This document shows positions 10,401 to 22,815 of a DNA stretch of 64,000 nucleotides, piece after piece. The notes below the pieces were generated by a model that saw only the letters and a list, made by a program, of their open reading frames with translations, searched no databases and was not told where the DNA came from. The stretch spans positions 11,088,709 to 11,152,708 of the forward strand of contig CM076263.1 in assembly GCA_038380795.1 (NCBI GenBank), in the 5' to 3' direction. Source of the stretch: Pyrocephalus nanus (Eukaryota; Chordata; Aves; Passeriformes; Tyrannidae). Both the position numbers and the translations under genes were made by a program. Numbering within the stretch: the stretch's first letter is position 1; each line of letters starts with the position of its first letter.

Positions 10401-13400
10401 ATCACACCATACAGCAGCATCCAAAATGTGCTCTTCTTCAAACAGACTATTCTGTCCTGAATTCTAAACCCTCCATTTTTATACCATTATTTCTCTTGAT
10501 TGTTCTTACTCCAGTTAGAGGTCTGAAAGTTTTCAGAAATTATTAGAGCCAAGATTATTGACTGTTTTTATGAACCAGTACATACTTGCTCACAGGGAAT
10601 GTTATGTATCACATGCTCACCAGAAGTGGAAATGTGACAACTTAAAAGTACTGTTAATATGGAATGACTTCGCCCTGAGGGAACAATGAATTTGCTAAGA
10701 GAATGGCCATGCCAAAAGACTCGGGTTACCTCAGGGTGTAAGGGGTTTGAAATTCAGGAGATTAGAAAATTTCTCAAGACAAGGGGAAAAAAACCAGTAT
10801 CAGATGTAACAAATATGCTCAATGATATCTTTTCAGAGACCATTAACTGTAAAGTTAGAGGGATCATAACAATAACCTAACCTATACAAAGAGGCAATAG
10901 GACTCAAACGCAATCCTGAACAGCAGAGACATTCCAGAAAAACGTGTTTTTAACAATAATTTTGAATACTCATTCTTTCACATCTTTAATTCACTAACCT
11001 CAGCTGGGGCAGGAAAAAACAAACAGAAAATGTAAAATAATTTCCTAGCTCCTTTTTGGTGCTTTTAGTCAGATCAGCATAAAAGGCATCTAAGCAGAAT
11101 CCTCTGCTTGGTTGCTCATGTGCTGCTGGTAGTTATGGGGTATATATACAGTAAAGGACAGGTTATCAGGCAGATCCACAGCTGCAGCTGGCAGGTACAA
11201 GCTGCAGGCAGGGGAATAATGGTTCCTGTGTTATGGGGTAGCCTGGGTTCAAGGTGCCTCATGGAATAATTTGCAGACCTCATCCAGTGGCACCAGTGCA
11301 CCTCTCAGGCACCTCACACATTCTCCACAAGTACAACACATGGATGTGTGAATATTCAAGAAGCTTCCAAGTACTACTCTGAAATGGTCACATTCTGCAA
11401 ATACTTCTGGAATTCTCTGTCCCTCCCAATGCCCATAAGACAAGAAGCCTGGACTACAGAAACAACTAAGTGCTTTGAGATACAAATTTCCTCATGGTTC
11501 AGTGCTTCCTAATTTCTCATGTTAATAATTCTGATCCAAACTCTTCTGAATCTTCAGCTGAAGCATCCTACATAATTTTTCTAAAGGTTAAAAAAATCCA
11601 CCTTTGTAAGGTCACTCTTTATCCTGTAACTTAAAAAAAGAAACTTTTTACTCCACAAGAAAATTCCAAAAGAATGCAGCAAATACAGAAAACGTGACTA
11701 TCAGTGCAGTATTCTTCCAAGCACAGGCTTCTTCTGGGAATATGAAGTTAATTGCTCAACACTATGAACTGAATTATTCCTTAAGAAAACTTCTGTTGAT
11801 CAGCTTTAGAAAACTGCCATACAAAATGACTGAACTTCAAAGGACAGGAACAGTTTGTAATTTCTCAACCAAAAATAAGTAGGGTGCAATGTTCCAGGTA
11901 AGATGAGACGACTAGATCATTTTGGTGTTTATCAATATTCACATTTAGAAAAGTGGGGGAGAGACTGGTGGATGCAACACCTGCAAGTCTCAAAATCTCC
12001 TTGTACTTCTGTAATGAGAAGGTATTCCTTCTTCTCCATAACAGATAAGCAGCAATTGGAAAAGTAGTCATAAGATTCCCAGAATAAAATTTATACTAGT
12101 CCAGAACACATCAAAATTAATAGTAAACCTTAGAAAAGAAAAAGTAGAGGTTTAATTTGGACTGAGAGAAATTTTTGGTTAGAACTTCAATCCAGAGACA
12201 AAAGCTAAAGTGAGCTGTAAAATTTAAATAAGTTCTTTTATTTTTAATATAATAAAATTTTAATTGTTTCAGAAGAGAAATAAAATCTAAACAGTATTCT
12301 GAAATACTGAAATGAGTCATCATAGATTTTTATGCCAAAAACCTTTACAATTTTAATATGACAGTTTTCTAATTCCTTTTATTTCTAAAAAAAAAAAGCT
12401 TTAAAATGAAATGTTGTTCATTCAGATTAGATAGCATTAGTAGAATGCTTTGCTCAGCCTGAAGTTTTGTCTTTCAGCTTGCCAAAACACAATTAAGAAA
12501 ATGTGATAATTTCAGTTTCTTTAAGAATAGTTTTTAGTACTGCCAATGAAGTGAAAAATCAGTTAAATAAAAATCCAACTAGATTATTTGCAAAGATTTG
12601 CATACCAACAGAATTACCAGTGGCTCAACCGGAACTTCTGAGAAAGGTTTAAGGCTAAAAAGTGATTGTAAAAAGTCCACTGCATATGAAAATTTATTAA
12701 CAAGTAAGTTTTTAGAAAGATTAAAGATCATGTTAAGTAGAACCATAACCAACCTGTATCTACCAGAACTGTGGGATACTATTCTCTCAGAATAAGGTCA
12801 TGACCTCTTCAGTAAAGCCAGGCAATAAAAAAGATGGGAATGGCAAGAGTAGGAAGTGCTCCTTCTCTCATTATTTAGCTCAGAGAAACTCCTGCCCCCT
12901 TGATTTAATAACATTTAATGAAATTGCTTCACAGCGATAACTTGGAGTGAGAGGGAGGATTGTAGAGTAGGTAAAGCTACAGCTGACCAATTAATAAATT
13001 ATATTAAAATGACATGGGCTGGTTCTTTAAAAGGGTTAAGAACAGCCTCAAATGAACTAAGTTTAGCCCAGCTGCCCAGGCAGCCTGAATAAGAACAGAC
13101 TCATGTGACATGACATTTCTAATTCAGAGCCAGGCTGAGGAGAAATGTGATAACAATCACAGATAAACAAGAGTGGAGACCAAAACAGGGAATTAAGGGA
13201 TCCCCCCAAAACTGTAGGAGACCATCCAGGAAAAGGTCAATGCGAGTCTTCATAAGTGAAATTATTAGATCATTAGATTAATCCAAAGGCTGAGCTGCCC
13301 TTTGATCTTACCCTGTGAAACAACCCTATAAACTCTCTGAATGGCAGCTGTACTGAAGATATAAATGGGAACCAATAGTGGCGCTGCAGCCACAGAAAAC

Positions 13401-14146
13401 TAAGGTTTTCAGGGAGAAGTAGAACTATTAAAGAGAGTATTGCATAGCAAGAGTTTGTGACAAAACTAAAAAATCCTGCCTGAGGGATAAAAAGTATTGA
13501 TATGTACATGCAGGTACATAAACACATAGAAAACAACTTAAAGTTTGTAAATGTCAGTGTCTGGAAGTACCAGAATATTCATTTCAAACAAGATAAAAAC
13601 AAGAGGTAGTAGTAACAAAGCATTTCTAGTGTTCTAAGAGTCTGCAATTAACCTGTGCCTGATTCTGGTGAAGAAAACATGCTTGGGACACTGGAGGTTT
13701 CATCTCAAATCCTGATGCAGCTGAATGAAGTGCCTGAGCTCCATTTGCTTCAGTGCAGTAAGGAACATGTGGAAGTCAAGCTTCCACAATCTCTAAATGA
13801 AGGCCAGAGCTTTCAAAAGCCACCTTTGTTCCCGAGCACTCTGTTTCTGATAGCTGAGCTTCATTTGCTACGGGTGGTAATTCAGCTGGGGCCATGAATG
13901 CTCAACACATAAAAAAAGTACACTTCCCTGGGTAACAAAAAAAAGATGATAACACAGTGGAAATGGCTTAAAAACTTTAAAGCCATTCTGAAAAACAAAG
14001 ATGAAAACTCTGAAACCTGAACCACCCTACTGAGCTCAGTCTACTAGAAAACTGGCCCTTTTCAAAGCATCACATCTTTCACATGAAATTTTAGTTTGGC
14101 AGATTTCCAGTTCAGTTTCAACAACACAAAAAAATGCCAGGCTTAC
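7483..14146. other. long AT-rich stretch with no gene recognised
   Basis: No repeat family was recognised apart from small internal repeats listed separately. An imperfect inverted repeat pairs TTTAGAATAA (8031-8040) with TTATTCTAAG near 8088-8097. Alternating purine-pyrimidine sequence (ACACGTGTGTGTATGTG) occurs near 9181-9197. GC-richer patches at 9200-9480 and 11100-11480 have open frames on both strands with no protein-like pattern. Confidence 0.4.
8840..8926. repeat. two-copy tandem repeat, 60-base period
   Basis: GCCTCTTGGTCAGATTCACA at 8840 recurs as GCCTCCTGGATAGCTTCACA at 8900, and similarity extends through CAGGTTT. The period is exactly 60 bases. A reading frame through both would carry a repeated 20-residue unit with the shared core FTGL, but nothing else suggests it is coding. 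Confidence 0.55.
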
Positions 14147-14335
14147 CTATCCGTTTTTGCTCCTTGCTGCCTTTACGCTAAGTGCATCTCTCTAGATTTT
14201 GTTTTCCTTCAAGATCTGCATGCTCCAAGCCACAGCGAGGATCTGTGTTAATCCTTGTGTTGCGCTTTAACTCGGCTGTACTTTGTCACAGCAGACCGGT
14301 GTGCATTCACGCCACAGACTTTCTACAGATGCCTG
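14147..14335 (-). promoter_or_regulatory. CpG-rich patch with a splice donor, possible first exon of a minus-strand transcript
   Basis: About eight CpG dinucleotides fall within roughly 190 bases here, while the surrounding kilobases have almost none. At the patch's low-coordinate edge the minus strand reads GGATAG|GTAAGC, a good donor with GT at 14146-14145. No frame is convincingly coding through the patch, and one frame ends in TAG exactly at the donor, so a 5' untranslated or non-coding exon fits better. No TATA box was found upstream. A remnant of a GC-rich repeat is the main alternative. Confidence 0.27.
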
Positions 14336-15454
14336 GTGCTGCGAAAAAGTGCATATGGTAAATGGCTCCTTTCATTATGCAGATGTTCAAGCATTACTTG
14401 TTGCTAAACTTGTTCACTGCCTGGGCAATCCATCTGCCTGCCTTGGGGGAGTGCCTGGTGCAGCTCAATAATAGCAAGGCAACTCTCAAAAGAAGAAAAG
14501 ACTGATAGCTGCAGCACGGCATTTCTGCAGCAGAAATCTTACACTGGTTAATACGGACACAGAATCCATACAAACTGTCTTGCAGGCTGCTGCGCTCTCT
14601 AGAGGGAACTCATAGCAAGGGAAACTGTATTCATTCCAGGGTATTCATGAATTCCCAGGTGACTGTTGGAATAGTGAAAATGTTACAAATTATGACAGTA
14701 CAGCTTCAACAGTAAGCATGAAAAAGTGGGCTAAAAAGATGCTCTTTGGATCACATCACATTGTTTTCTTTACTCCTTGCCAGCTCAGTAACCAGCTTTT
14801 CTTTCCCTTCTCTCTGAGATTCTTTTCCCTTCAGCCTTTGACTGCCAGTCTATGCCAATACCAATGAATTCTGAAAATAATAACACAAAACAGAATCTAA
14901 TAACAAGTGAATGTATATGCAAGCATAGGAGAGGGTAACACAGAAAGTATAATAGCGAGGGAACATTAAGGCAGTGGAAGATATGACAGCAGTTATGGAA
15001 GCTCCAGGAGGTTTATTTCTTCAACCAGCATATTTTCATTAATGAATAACAAAAATAAGGTATATTTAGTGAATATAAATGATATAAAGCAGTAGTGTAA
15101 TGAAATTAGTACTGCCAAGTGCATTAAAAATGCTTTAAAATAATAAACACAATCCAACACTCATTAAAAACAAAAAAAAAAAGAAACAAAAACATACAGA
15201 AGAAGTGTTATTTCTGTGTCCAGCTTATGTCAGTATTTTAAAAGAGAGACCACTGAATCACAAGTAAAAATGCTTTTTTAATTTTTCAGGATGTGAGCCA
15301 TATGATATTTAGCACATCACTTTAAGCTGAACTGATTTTACCTTTTGCTAAGTTTTTAATTTCTCCTAATAGAACTGCAGTCTGCAGTGTCCTTTATACA
15401 ACACCATCAAACCCTTTACAGTAAGGTAAACACAGGTTTAATTGCAGTACTTAC
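14336..15454. other. single-copy DNA, nothing recognised
   Basis: The sequence is AT-rich with short A runs near 15171-15190. No repeat family or gene-like frame was found. Confidence 0.4.
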
Positions 15455-15506
15455 TTTTGCCTGGTAATGAAATGTATGTTGACCCATGCCAGTTCATGAA
15501 TGCTTC
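15455..15506 (-). CDS. candidate internal exon, protein unrecognised
   Basis: On the minus strand a strong acceptor ends in CAAGTCCTTGTTCAG, and the exon begins GAAGCATTC at 15506. The donor is a perfect GTAAGT, with the exon ending at 15455 (AAAA|GTAAGT). The 52 bases are open in frame 1 as 17 codons (EAFMNWHGSTYISLPGK) plus one base. The starting phase (0) matches the ending phase of the candidate exon at 39480-39635 upstream on the same strand. Joined, the local sequence would read MKKREAE followed by EAFMNWH, a plausible charged helix running into a beta-like segment. I do not recognise the protein. Frame 3 is also open, so the frame choice rests on phase matching. Confidence 0.33.
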
Positions 15507-18500
15507 CTGAACAAGGACTTGAAAATCCAGCGTTTGAAAGAGTTTCACATATATTAAAAGAAAAAAAAAATCCAGAAAGAAAAGGGGGGTAACAGACCCA
15601 GAAGAAAGCTAAACAAAGAAAAAGCCTGTAAGCTTTAGAGCTCTGACTGCAAAATGTTCAGCCTGGCAGCTCCTGGAGAAATACAACTCTGTGTACTTGT
15701 ACATGCTCACCCCATTAGAGGAGGAGTCAGTTTTGCAACACTTATGTTCCTTGCTTGAGGCAAAACAGTGATTCTCTTCAGTGCAAGCAATGTTTGGAGT
15801 GTGACGGCTTTAAAGGTGAGAGGTGTGCTCTGGAGCGGAGGAATGCATCAGCAGAAAAAGAATAATTCTAAGCATCAGCTACATGCTCTACAGGTTGCTG
15901 TGGCTCCTTTTAAATGCTTATTGTCCATGATTCTTTTTTTTAAAGGGAAATCTAATACCCCTTCAATATAAACTGCATCCATAATGCTTTTCATGCACCA
16001 GTAGTCCATGTTTCATATTCTAAAATAGCAGAAAAAAAATTTCTTTTTTCAACAGAGTGAAAGGTGTTGGCTTTACACTAAAAAGTGGATTAAACAGAAG
16101 AAAAAAAGTCTTTTTTTTTTTTTTTTGTAACTTTGATAGCTATTTCTTGGGATTTGAGAAGTTTCAGATTATGCAATAAGGCTTTGAAATCTACTAACAT
16201 AACTATTCACTGGTCATCTACCTCTAGTTAACTAAAAACATTTTTACATATTCTTAGCAATGCTTTAATTAAATCACATTTTTATCTTTTCAGTATTCAT
16301 GCCAGTGAACGGAACATACAATAAAATGTATGCATGTGTACTGAAAATTCTTTTAAGGGAGAGGAAGATTGAACAAGAAGATTCTTTTTCATAATGAAAG
16401 GAAAGATTTCTTTGATGTGGATGTTAAGCTGTTATTAGGGTCAAGTCTCTCCAGCCAAGGTCAGCACTGTTCAAATCTTGTGACTAAATGGACGTTCTAC
16501 AGACTACTTTAAAAAAATCTAATTATATGAACAGTTTCTTGTCAAACATTTGTGTTTCTTGGCAAACATTTTGAGGTAAGGAATGTGTACCTTGTGATCT
16601 ATCCACACAGAGATTACAAAACTTCAGGTGTGTTCCTTCAGTATGGTTTGGCTATGCTCACAGCTGCTGCTGAGAGGAACAGTTCCACTCTGCACCTCCA
16701 CTTGCATTCCATCGTGTGTGCTGTGCTATCCATTTGGCTCCATGTTAAGGTAGTTTAGAGAGCTAAATTGGTGGAAGACAATTCCTTTGTTTTTCCTCTT
16801 ATTTGTAAATTTCTGATCAGGCTCACTCTGGGATAAAACAAATGCTGGCGACAGCATGCTGGGGAACAGAACACGTAGCTTTCAGAAAAGACACACAGCT
16901 GATTGTATCAAAAACTACGCCCTAAAATTTATGATATGCCCATAGCATTCATCCAGCTGTGAACAAATTCTACCAGTGACTCTCTGTGTTGAAAGGGATG
17001 ACACTGCTCCTGATAAATAGGAAATGTGTGATTGAAAAGATGCTATCACCTCAAAAATGGGAAAAGGAACACATGGTAGAACCTAGCAGGTATTAAACCA
17101 CCCAGAAAAGATATAATAGGCTGTGGCTGGTTGTCTTATTTCTGCATCTGTTTGACTGTGCTAAACACGGGGAGATCAAAACAGGGGTGAGGGGAAGACA
17201 AAGGTAAGATTCTGCCTACGGAAGAAACTTTCAAAATGAAGGTGAACCACGAAGTACTGTTAACATTATCTTAATTTCTGTAAGAGAAGTATATACTGTT
17301 AAGGTCTGCATGTGTATTTTCTCCCCTAATCAAAACAAAAACAGGCTTTACAGCCCTGGAATGCGTTTGACAGGAAAAAGAAATAAAGAAATAAATCACT
17401 AATGATGTAGTAGTGAAAGATGAGGTGTGATAGTTAAGAACTACCACTGGTGTCAGTAACAATGATAACTTCAGACATTTATACCTGTGCTACCCAGTTT
17501 ATAGCTAGCTGACGTAATGCAGCCTTGGTAACTGTGGCAGCAGGCAGTGCAGTGTGAGATAGCTCCTAAATATTTCCCTAGGATTTTGAGTTAGCTTTTT
17601 CAGCTTTTAATGAGCACCGTGTGCCTGTGGCTACACTACCAGCAATATTTAAGCCAGTCAGGCAAGTCTATACAAGCACACCCAGCCTGTGGTGGAAAAC
17701 TGCCAAGAAAAGACAACTGTGATCCTAGGAGCACAGGATTAAGGAGAATACTTTACGGTACTAGCAAGATCTCATATGCACAGAACACAGGTCACTCATA
17801 TTCAAGCAAAATTCTTTCCAATTAGGACAGAAGAAAAGACAGGTCACCAAGATGAGGTAAAGACTATAAAGCCTATCTATTAAAATGTGACTGACAGAAC
17901 TTGGCCAGGTTGATGTGGCAAAGTAGAGGCTGAGGCAGAAAATGAACAGGCACTTACTTGTCCCTAAAAAGCTACTGTATGTCTATAAATACAAAAGAGA
18001 GAAAGAACTGAAAAAGTGAAGTAACTATTTAGGCTAATGAGCAATGCTGGTGCAAGAACAACAGGTAGAAACAGAACACACATAAAATCAGACAGTAAAC
18101 TAAAAGGATACTAACCACTGGAGTATGAAAAATTGAAGCAGACTTTCAGTAGTGTATAAAAAGGCATAGCTACTTCTAGAACAGAACTTGGCTAGTCTCT
18201 AAAGGGATTATCAACCTGACTCATCCCATCTCATGTAACTGGTGTATTACTTTAAAAATCTGGTTTAGGTCACAATTTTAAGCTCCCTTATAGTCATCAG
18301 AGAAAGATTCCTCTGTGGTTGGTCTAGAAGCATAATAATTTTATTTCTAGAGACTAATTTACTTAAAAAAGTTCGTAGGCTTGGAATCTGTTAAAATAAT
18401 TTATTAAATTCGAATCAAAAGTCCTTAACATCAACAGACCATTTAAAGAAATGAAGGTTTAGTAAATTAAGAAAGCAAGAGCTTAACTTTATTTTCAATA

Positions 18501-18573
18501 TAATGACATTTGTGTAACTGCACCTCAGAGAAGTTACTCTGCATTGGTGCTCCATCAGACTTCTGACACTCAG
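15507..18573. other. AT-rich single-copy DNA
   Basis: No gene is supported. A 16-base T run lies at 16111-16126. A good acceptor-like TATCTTTTCAG near 16284-16294 (plus) is followed by a 32-codon open frame to a TAA, but no other evidence supports a terminal exon. Confidence 0.4.
16534..16573. repeat. two-copy microduplication, 20-base period
   Basis: GTTTCTTGTCAAACATTTGT is followed directly by GTTTCTTGGCAAACATTTTG, with three differences in 20 bases. Confidence 0.6.
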
Positions 18574-18679
18574 GCAGAGCAGGAAGCATGTAGGATATAG
18601 GGAGATAGGCAGGAAAGAAGATACAAGTTGGAGGAACCAGTCAAAGGAAGCAATAAATTTTCAGGAAAGGGCATTACAG
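18574..18679 (+). other. weak candidate exon (plus strand)
   Basis: An acceptor-like CTTCTGACACTCAG precedes 18574, and a consensus donor ACAG|GTAAGA follows 18679. The purine-rich 106 bases are open in one frame (one base, then 35 codons), with residues such as KHVGYREIGRK and EAINFQERALQ. The acceptor pyrimidine tract is short. Nothing links it to the other plus-strand candidates, and chance is a likely explanation. Confidence 0.15.
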
Positions 18680-18862
18680 GTAAGAAAAATGTTAAAAGGA
18701 GCATGTCAGGCAGTGAGAGGCATGTGAGAGGAGACAGCAGTCTGTTTTCCCCTTTTGTGCAGCCCTTATCTATCAAAAACCCCCAGCCTTCCTTGGAGAG
18801 TCACTGTAGAGGGGTTGTGGGCTTGTGGCAGTTTTCCCTGCCATTCCTTGCAACCCCAGCAA

Positions 18863-18889
18863 TAAAACAAAACAAAACAAAACAAAACA
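18863..18889. repeat. AAAAC short tandem repeat
   Basis: About five perfect copies of AAAAC stand in tandem. Confidence 0.85.
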
Positions 18890-19430
18890 GCATCAGAGGA
18901 AATCAAACTGGGAAATAGGGCAAGCCTCTCTTTTTAAATGTAGAGGAACGACTTTAAGAAATAAAACAAGAAGTCACAGAACTACAGAGAGAACAATATT
19001 TTGTATTGCTGTTGCCTACTTTACTTACAATGACCTCCTCTGAAGAAGCTGCAACCAAACCCCCCTTATGAGAGTGTCTTTAGAGACAGACAAAATGTAC
19101 TTTTGTCTGTCATAAAAGAGAAGATATGGCAGGTGCTATGGCTTCTCACTTTCACCTCAGCACTGTATCTCTAAAGTCTTGCCTCCTTCCTCATCACATA
19201 GCAAGCTCAACTGAGAAGTACAATGAAGACCCACAGGACCATGATGTCCTTAGCCCATGATGATCACCCTTTTGAAGCTGTGTTCCTGTTTACCCAGAAG
19301 CACTCCTAGGCCAGCAAGCCCAGAACATTCTGTGTACATTCCATGTCATCAGAAATACAGCCCTTCCTTGTTCCTGGATTTTAATCATGGTCAAAACTCA
19401 CTGCTGCTTGTTTGTTTTCAGGATCTGTTC

Positions 19431-19805
19431 TTAACCTATACCACATTTCCAGCCATTACTTTTGTGAGTCTTCTCCACATATCCTTTGCACCTCTCACAG
19501 AAAACCACAATCTCTTTAACAGCCAGGGCTGTACAACACTGTAACCCTTTCCTAGCCTGCACAGCAGTCTGCACTCGGGCCATTCTATTCTTGCACTCCT
19601 GTTCTTGTGAGACTATGTGAGACTGCCATTCACTGCAGAAATCCCCAGTCTTTTTATCCTCAGACATGCCGACGATCTTTGCATTAACATATAGTGGATG
19701 CTCACACAATGGGATCTCCGTCAGTGTGACTCTGTGTGCATGGACCACACTGGCAAGCAGGCACATCTTCAGGAGCCAGGCAGTTATGGGGAGACTGAAG
19801 ATCAC
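19431..19805 (-). CDS. cysteine-containing open reading frame, possibly secreted; low support
   Basis: The minus-strand frame is open from a TGA just above 19805 down to a TAA at 19431. The first ATG is at 19766, giving 111 residues. The N-terminus MCLLASVVHAH is short, hydrophobic and ends in small residues, so it resembles part of a signal peptide. The upstream open codons add more hydrophobic residues (SLPITAWLL) but no ATG. About nine cysteines follow, including a CC pair and a CERC motif. No domain was recognised. The region is GC-richer than its neighbours and also has open frames on the other strand, which weakens the coding case. No splice or promoter signal is clear. Confidence 0.2.
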   Translation of the reverse strand: MIFSLPITAWLLKMCLLASVVHAHRVTLTEIPLCEHPLYVNAKIVGMSEDKKTGDFCSEWQSHIVSQEQECKNRMARVQTAVQARKGLQCCTALAVKEIVVFCERCKGYVEKTHKSNGWKCGIG

Positions 19806-21761
19806 ACGATGTCACTGACTGGCAAAGCAGCAGCTGACAGGAGCAAAGGAAGGGAGGACTGCTTGGTCCTGAGGGTCCTGACATCTGCTGAGTAAGCCTG
19901 CCAACATGAGTGTGGCATGCAGGACTTCTGCCAGAAGTGAGGACACATACTGTGTAAAAGTTGTCTGTCAACTAGTGGCAAGTATTCCACACTTGCTCAT
20001 GCCTGCAGCCAGTGCAGCTCCTGATCTGTGTTGGTATAACAGAGCAAATGGGCATCCTAGTGCATGACAAACAATATGATGACCCAACTAGCACTAACTC
20101 TGCTGAAGAAAACTGAAAATTTTATAAAGCCTGAATGATAATGAACAACAATGGATTGTATATGAAGTGTAACATTAGCTAATTCAGTCCTGTATCACTT
20201 GCCCTATAAACCTCTGTAAATTTATATTCATCTGTACAAGGCTCACACATCCAGCTGAGTTTATATGTTGATACAGATAACTCATTTTTTCTTGGATGGG
20301 ATCATTGTACAATGTGGCAGCTTCCTACTTACTAAGCAATGCTTTATCACTTGACTACCTCCTAAAGAAATCCATGAAATGTTCCTATCTCTTTTAATTG
20401 TGGATTTGTAACAAAACCTACAGCTTTCGCGGATGCCTTCATTGAGTACCTCATTCATTCGCAGTTGGCATACAGTTTAATTATGGTTATTATTAAAACA
20501 AAACTGGAACATACTGGAAGGAATGGGGATCACACCAACTATCTTTATTTAAATTCATTATTTCTTATATTTCTGTGCCAAAAATTCTCTCTGACCAACT
20601 TAATCAAGCAGAGAAAGAGAAAAACAATAAATTCTATTTATTGTATGCAAATATGTTTTCATCTCATGAGAACATTCATGAAATAACAGTGATGTTCACC
20701 ATGACTGAATCTTCTTGCTTGAATTATGAACCTAAATATTTCTATGTCACAACAGTTTGGTTGATGTGAGATGCACAGATACAAATACTGGGTCAACAAC
20801 ACAAGATCTAACTGATATGAACACATAATATTTACCCAATAACATGGTCTCTCTGTACTGTCAGTAAGTGAAAGACCAGCCAACATTTTCAGAGTTTATG
20901 TGTTTTCATCTCTTTGATCTGTAACTGAAGTTACACCATCATACAACACGACATTTATTATTGGATATTTGTACCACTGCAGATCCCCTATTTACTTTTC
21001 TAAACCAGAATGCATTTCCACAAAACCCTACCTCTAATTAAAACAGTATGTCCAACAGAATCTCACACTGTTTGAAAAGACAAATAGAAAAAGAGGTGGT
21101 TATAAAAACAGGCTTTCAAAGGACTTGACTCCTAGTTACTTATATATTTTAAATTGACTCAGTCTCTTAAAATATTCTAAGAAATGGTCCCATACACTTT
21201 TGTAGGGCAGATTTAGCTTTTTTAAAGAACTAAACACAAACAATACTTTTTAATTTCTAACTTACATGATTGCCTTATGAGCAGTAGGTGTAAAAATGCC
21301 TTTTATAGAAGTATGTTCTTACTTTTTAGCCTCTTTAAATGTAAAAATGTTAGAACTTGATCGAGTCATTTGATCCCTAAATCAATCAGATATTATTATA
21401 GTAGATGAGGACATGTATGTGAAATCAATAAAATATATAACATCTAGGCTGAACTATGTAATGATAAAGATATTCCTTCTGACTCCATTCAATTATGAAC
21501 TTGGCCTAACGTACATGGCCATGCCATTCTACTGATGGCCATCAGCGTAAGTCCCAGGAACTAGAGTAGTGCCTTTCAGTGATGTTTAAATTAAAGCCTG
21601 ACTACAGTAGAATGGGTTGATCAATATTAGAAGAAAACTCTCCCTTAAGAAATATTTCCAGTAAGTGTATTTAATCTATTATGAAATAGAAATTATTACT
21701 CACTTCCAAAACTATACTGCTATTTGAAATCACATTACATAATCGTAAAGAATCATACTGC
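19806..21761. other. AT-rich single-copy DNA
   Basis: No repeat or gene was recognised. The first 200 bases continue the GC-richer composition of the preceding open frame, and the rest is AT-rich. Confidence 0.4.
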
Positions 21762-21930
21762 TGTATGGTTGGCATGGCAAGGGTTTTCTAGCAGGGGCTA
21801 CAGGGTTGGCTCCTGTGAGCGAAGCTTTCCCCACGTTCAACAGAGCCAATGACAGGCAGATCCAAGATGGTCCTGCTGGTGATCAAGGCCAAACCCACCA
21901 AGTGACAGCAGCATCACCTCTGGGATGACA

Positions 21931-21937
21931 TATTTAA
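21931..21937 (+). promoter_or_regulatory. LTR TATA-like box
   Basis: TATTTAA lies about 170 bases into the LTR, following GGGATGACA. The related LTR at 1.5 kb has a mutated version here. Confidence 0.4.
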
Positions 21938-22630
21938 GAAGGCAGAAAAATGACTGCCAACCACATACTGAACAGAGGAGGGAGAATGTGTGAGAGCAAC
22001 ACCAAGGTCAGTGAAGAAGGAGAGGGAGGAGATGCTCCAGGGGCCAGAGCAGAGATTCCCCTGCAGCCCGTGGTGAGCCTGCAGCTACAGATCATGGTGA
22101 GATAGACTGGACCACTGAGGCCAGGAAGGTCTACAGCCGACCACAGATCTATCTGCAGCCCATGTAAGACCCCACTCCAGAGCAGGTGGATGCCCAAGGG
22201 AGTCTGTGACCCCATGGTAAGACCATGCTCAAGCAGGCTCCTGGTAGGATCTGTGGTCTATTGAGAGAGGAGGCCATGCTGAAGCAGGTCTGCTGTCAGG
22301 ACTCATGACCCTGTGGCACACCTGTGCTGGAGCAGCCTGTTCCTGAAGGACTGCACCCCATGGAAGGGACTAAGGCTGTAGCAGTTTGTGAAAGACTGCA
22401 GTACATGGGAAGGACTCACACCAGAGAAGTTCATGGAGAACTGTCTCCTGTGAGGTGGAAGGAGCAGCAGAGACAATGCATGATGAACTGACCACAGCGT
22501 CCATTCCCCATCCCCCTGCCCTGCTGTGGGGGAAGAGGTAAAGTGAAGCTGCACCTGACAAGAAGGGAGGGGGTTTAAGTGTTTTAAGATTTACTTTTTT
22601 TTATCATTATCCTTCTCTGAATTGATTGGT

Positions 22631-22636
22631 AATAAA
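22631..22636 (+). promoter_or_regulatory. LTR polyadenylation signal AATAAA
   Basis: AATAAA sits about 180 bases from the LTR 3' end, at the same position as in the related LTR. Confidence 0.6.
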
Positions 22637-22815
22637 CAAATTTTTCCCAAGCTGAGTCTGTTTTGCCCATGATGGTAATCGGTGTGTGATCTCTCCCTGT
22701 CCTTATCCCAATCCAGGAGGCTTTCATCATATTTTCCTTTCCCTGACCAGCTGAGTAGGGGAGTGACAGAGCAGCTTGGTGGGCCCCTGGCATCCAGCAG
22801 GGTCAATCCACCTCA

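Larger units (their letters stand above)
21762..22815 (+). mobile_element. solo LTR of an avian endogenous retrovirus (family shared with 1.5 kb)
   Basis: The element runs from TGTATGG to ACCTCA and is 1054 bases long. It aligns by eye over its whole length with 1485-2531 and is the better preserved of the two. It keeps CATATTTAAG as TATA box, the CCAGGGGCCAGAGCAGAG block, several degenerate GGAGCAG-type units, AATAAA at 22631, and the block TGATCTCTCCCTGTCCTTAT. The two copies differ at many positions and show no interior between them. They are more likely independent old insertions than the two ends of one provirus. No clear target-site duplication is visible. Confidence 0.74.

Noticed and set aside
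19422..19463. 42-base plus-strand exon-like segment with TTTGTTTTCAG acceptor
   Set aside because: The donor is TTT|GTGAGT, weak at -1, and the segment opposes a longer minus-strand frame.
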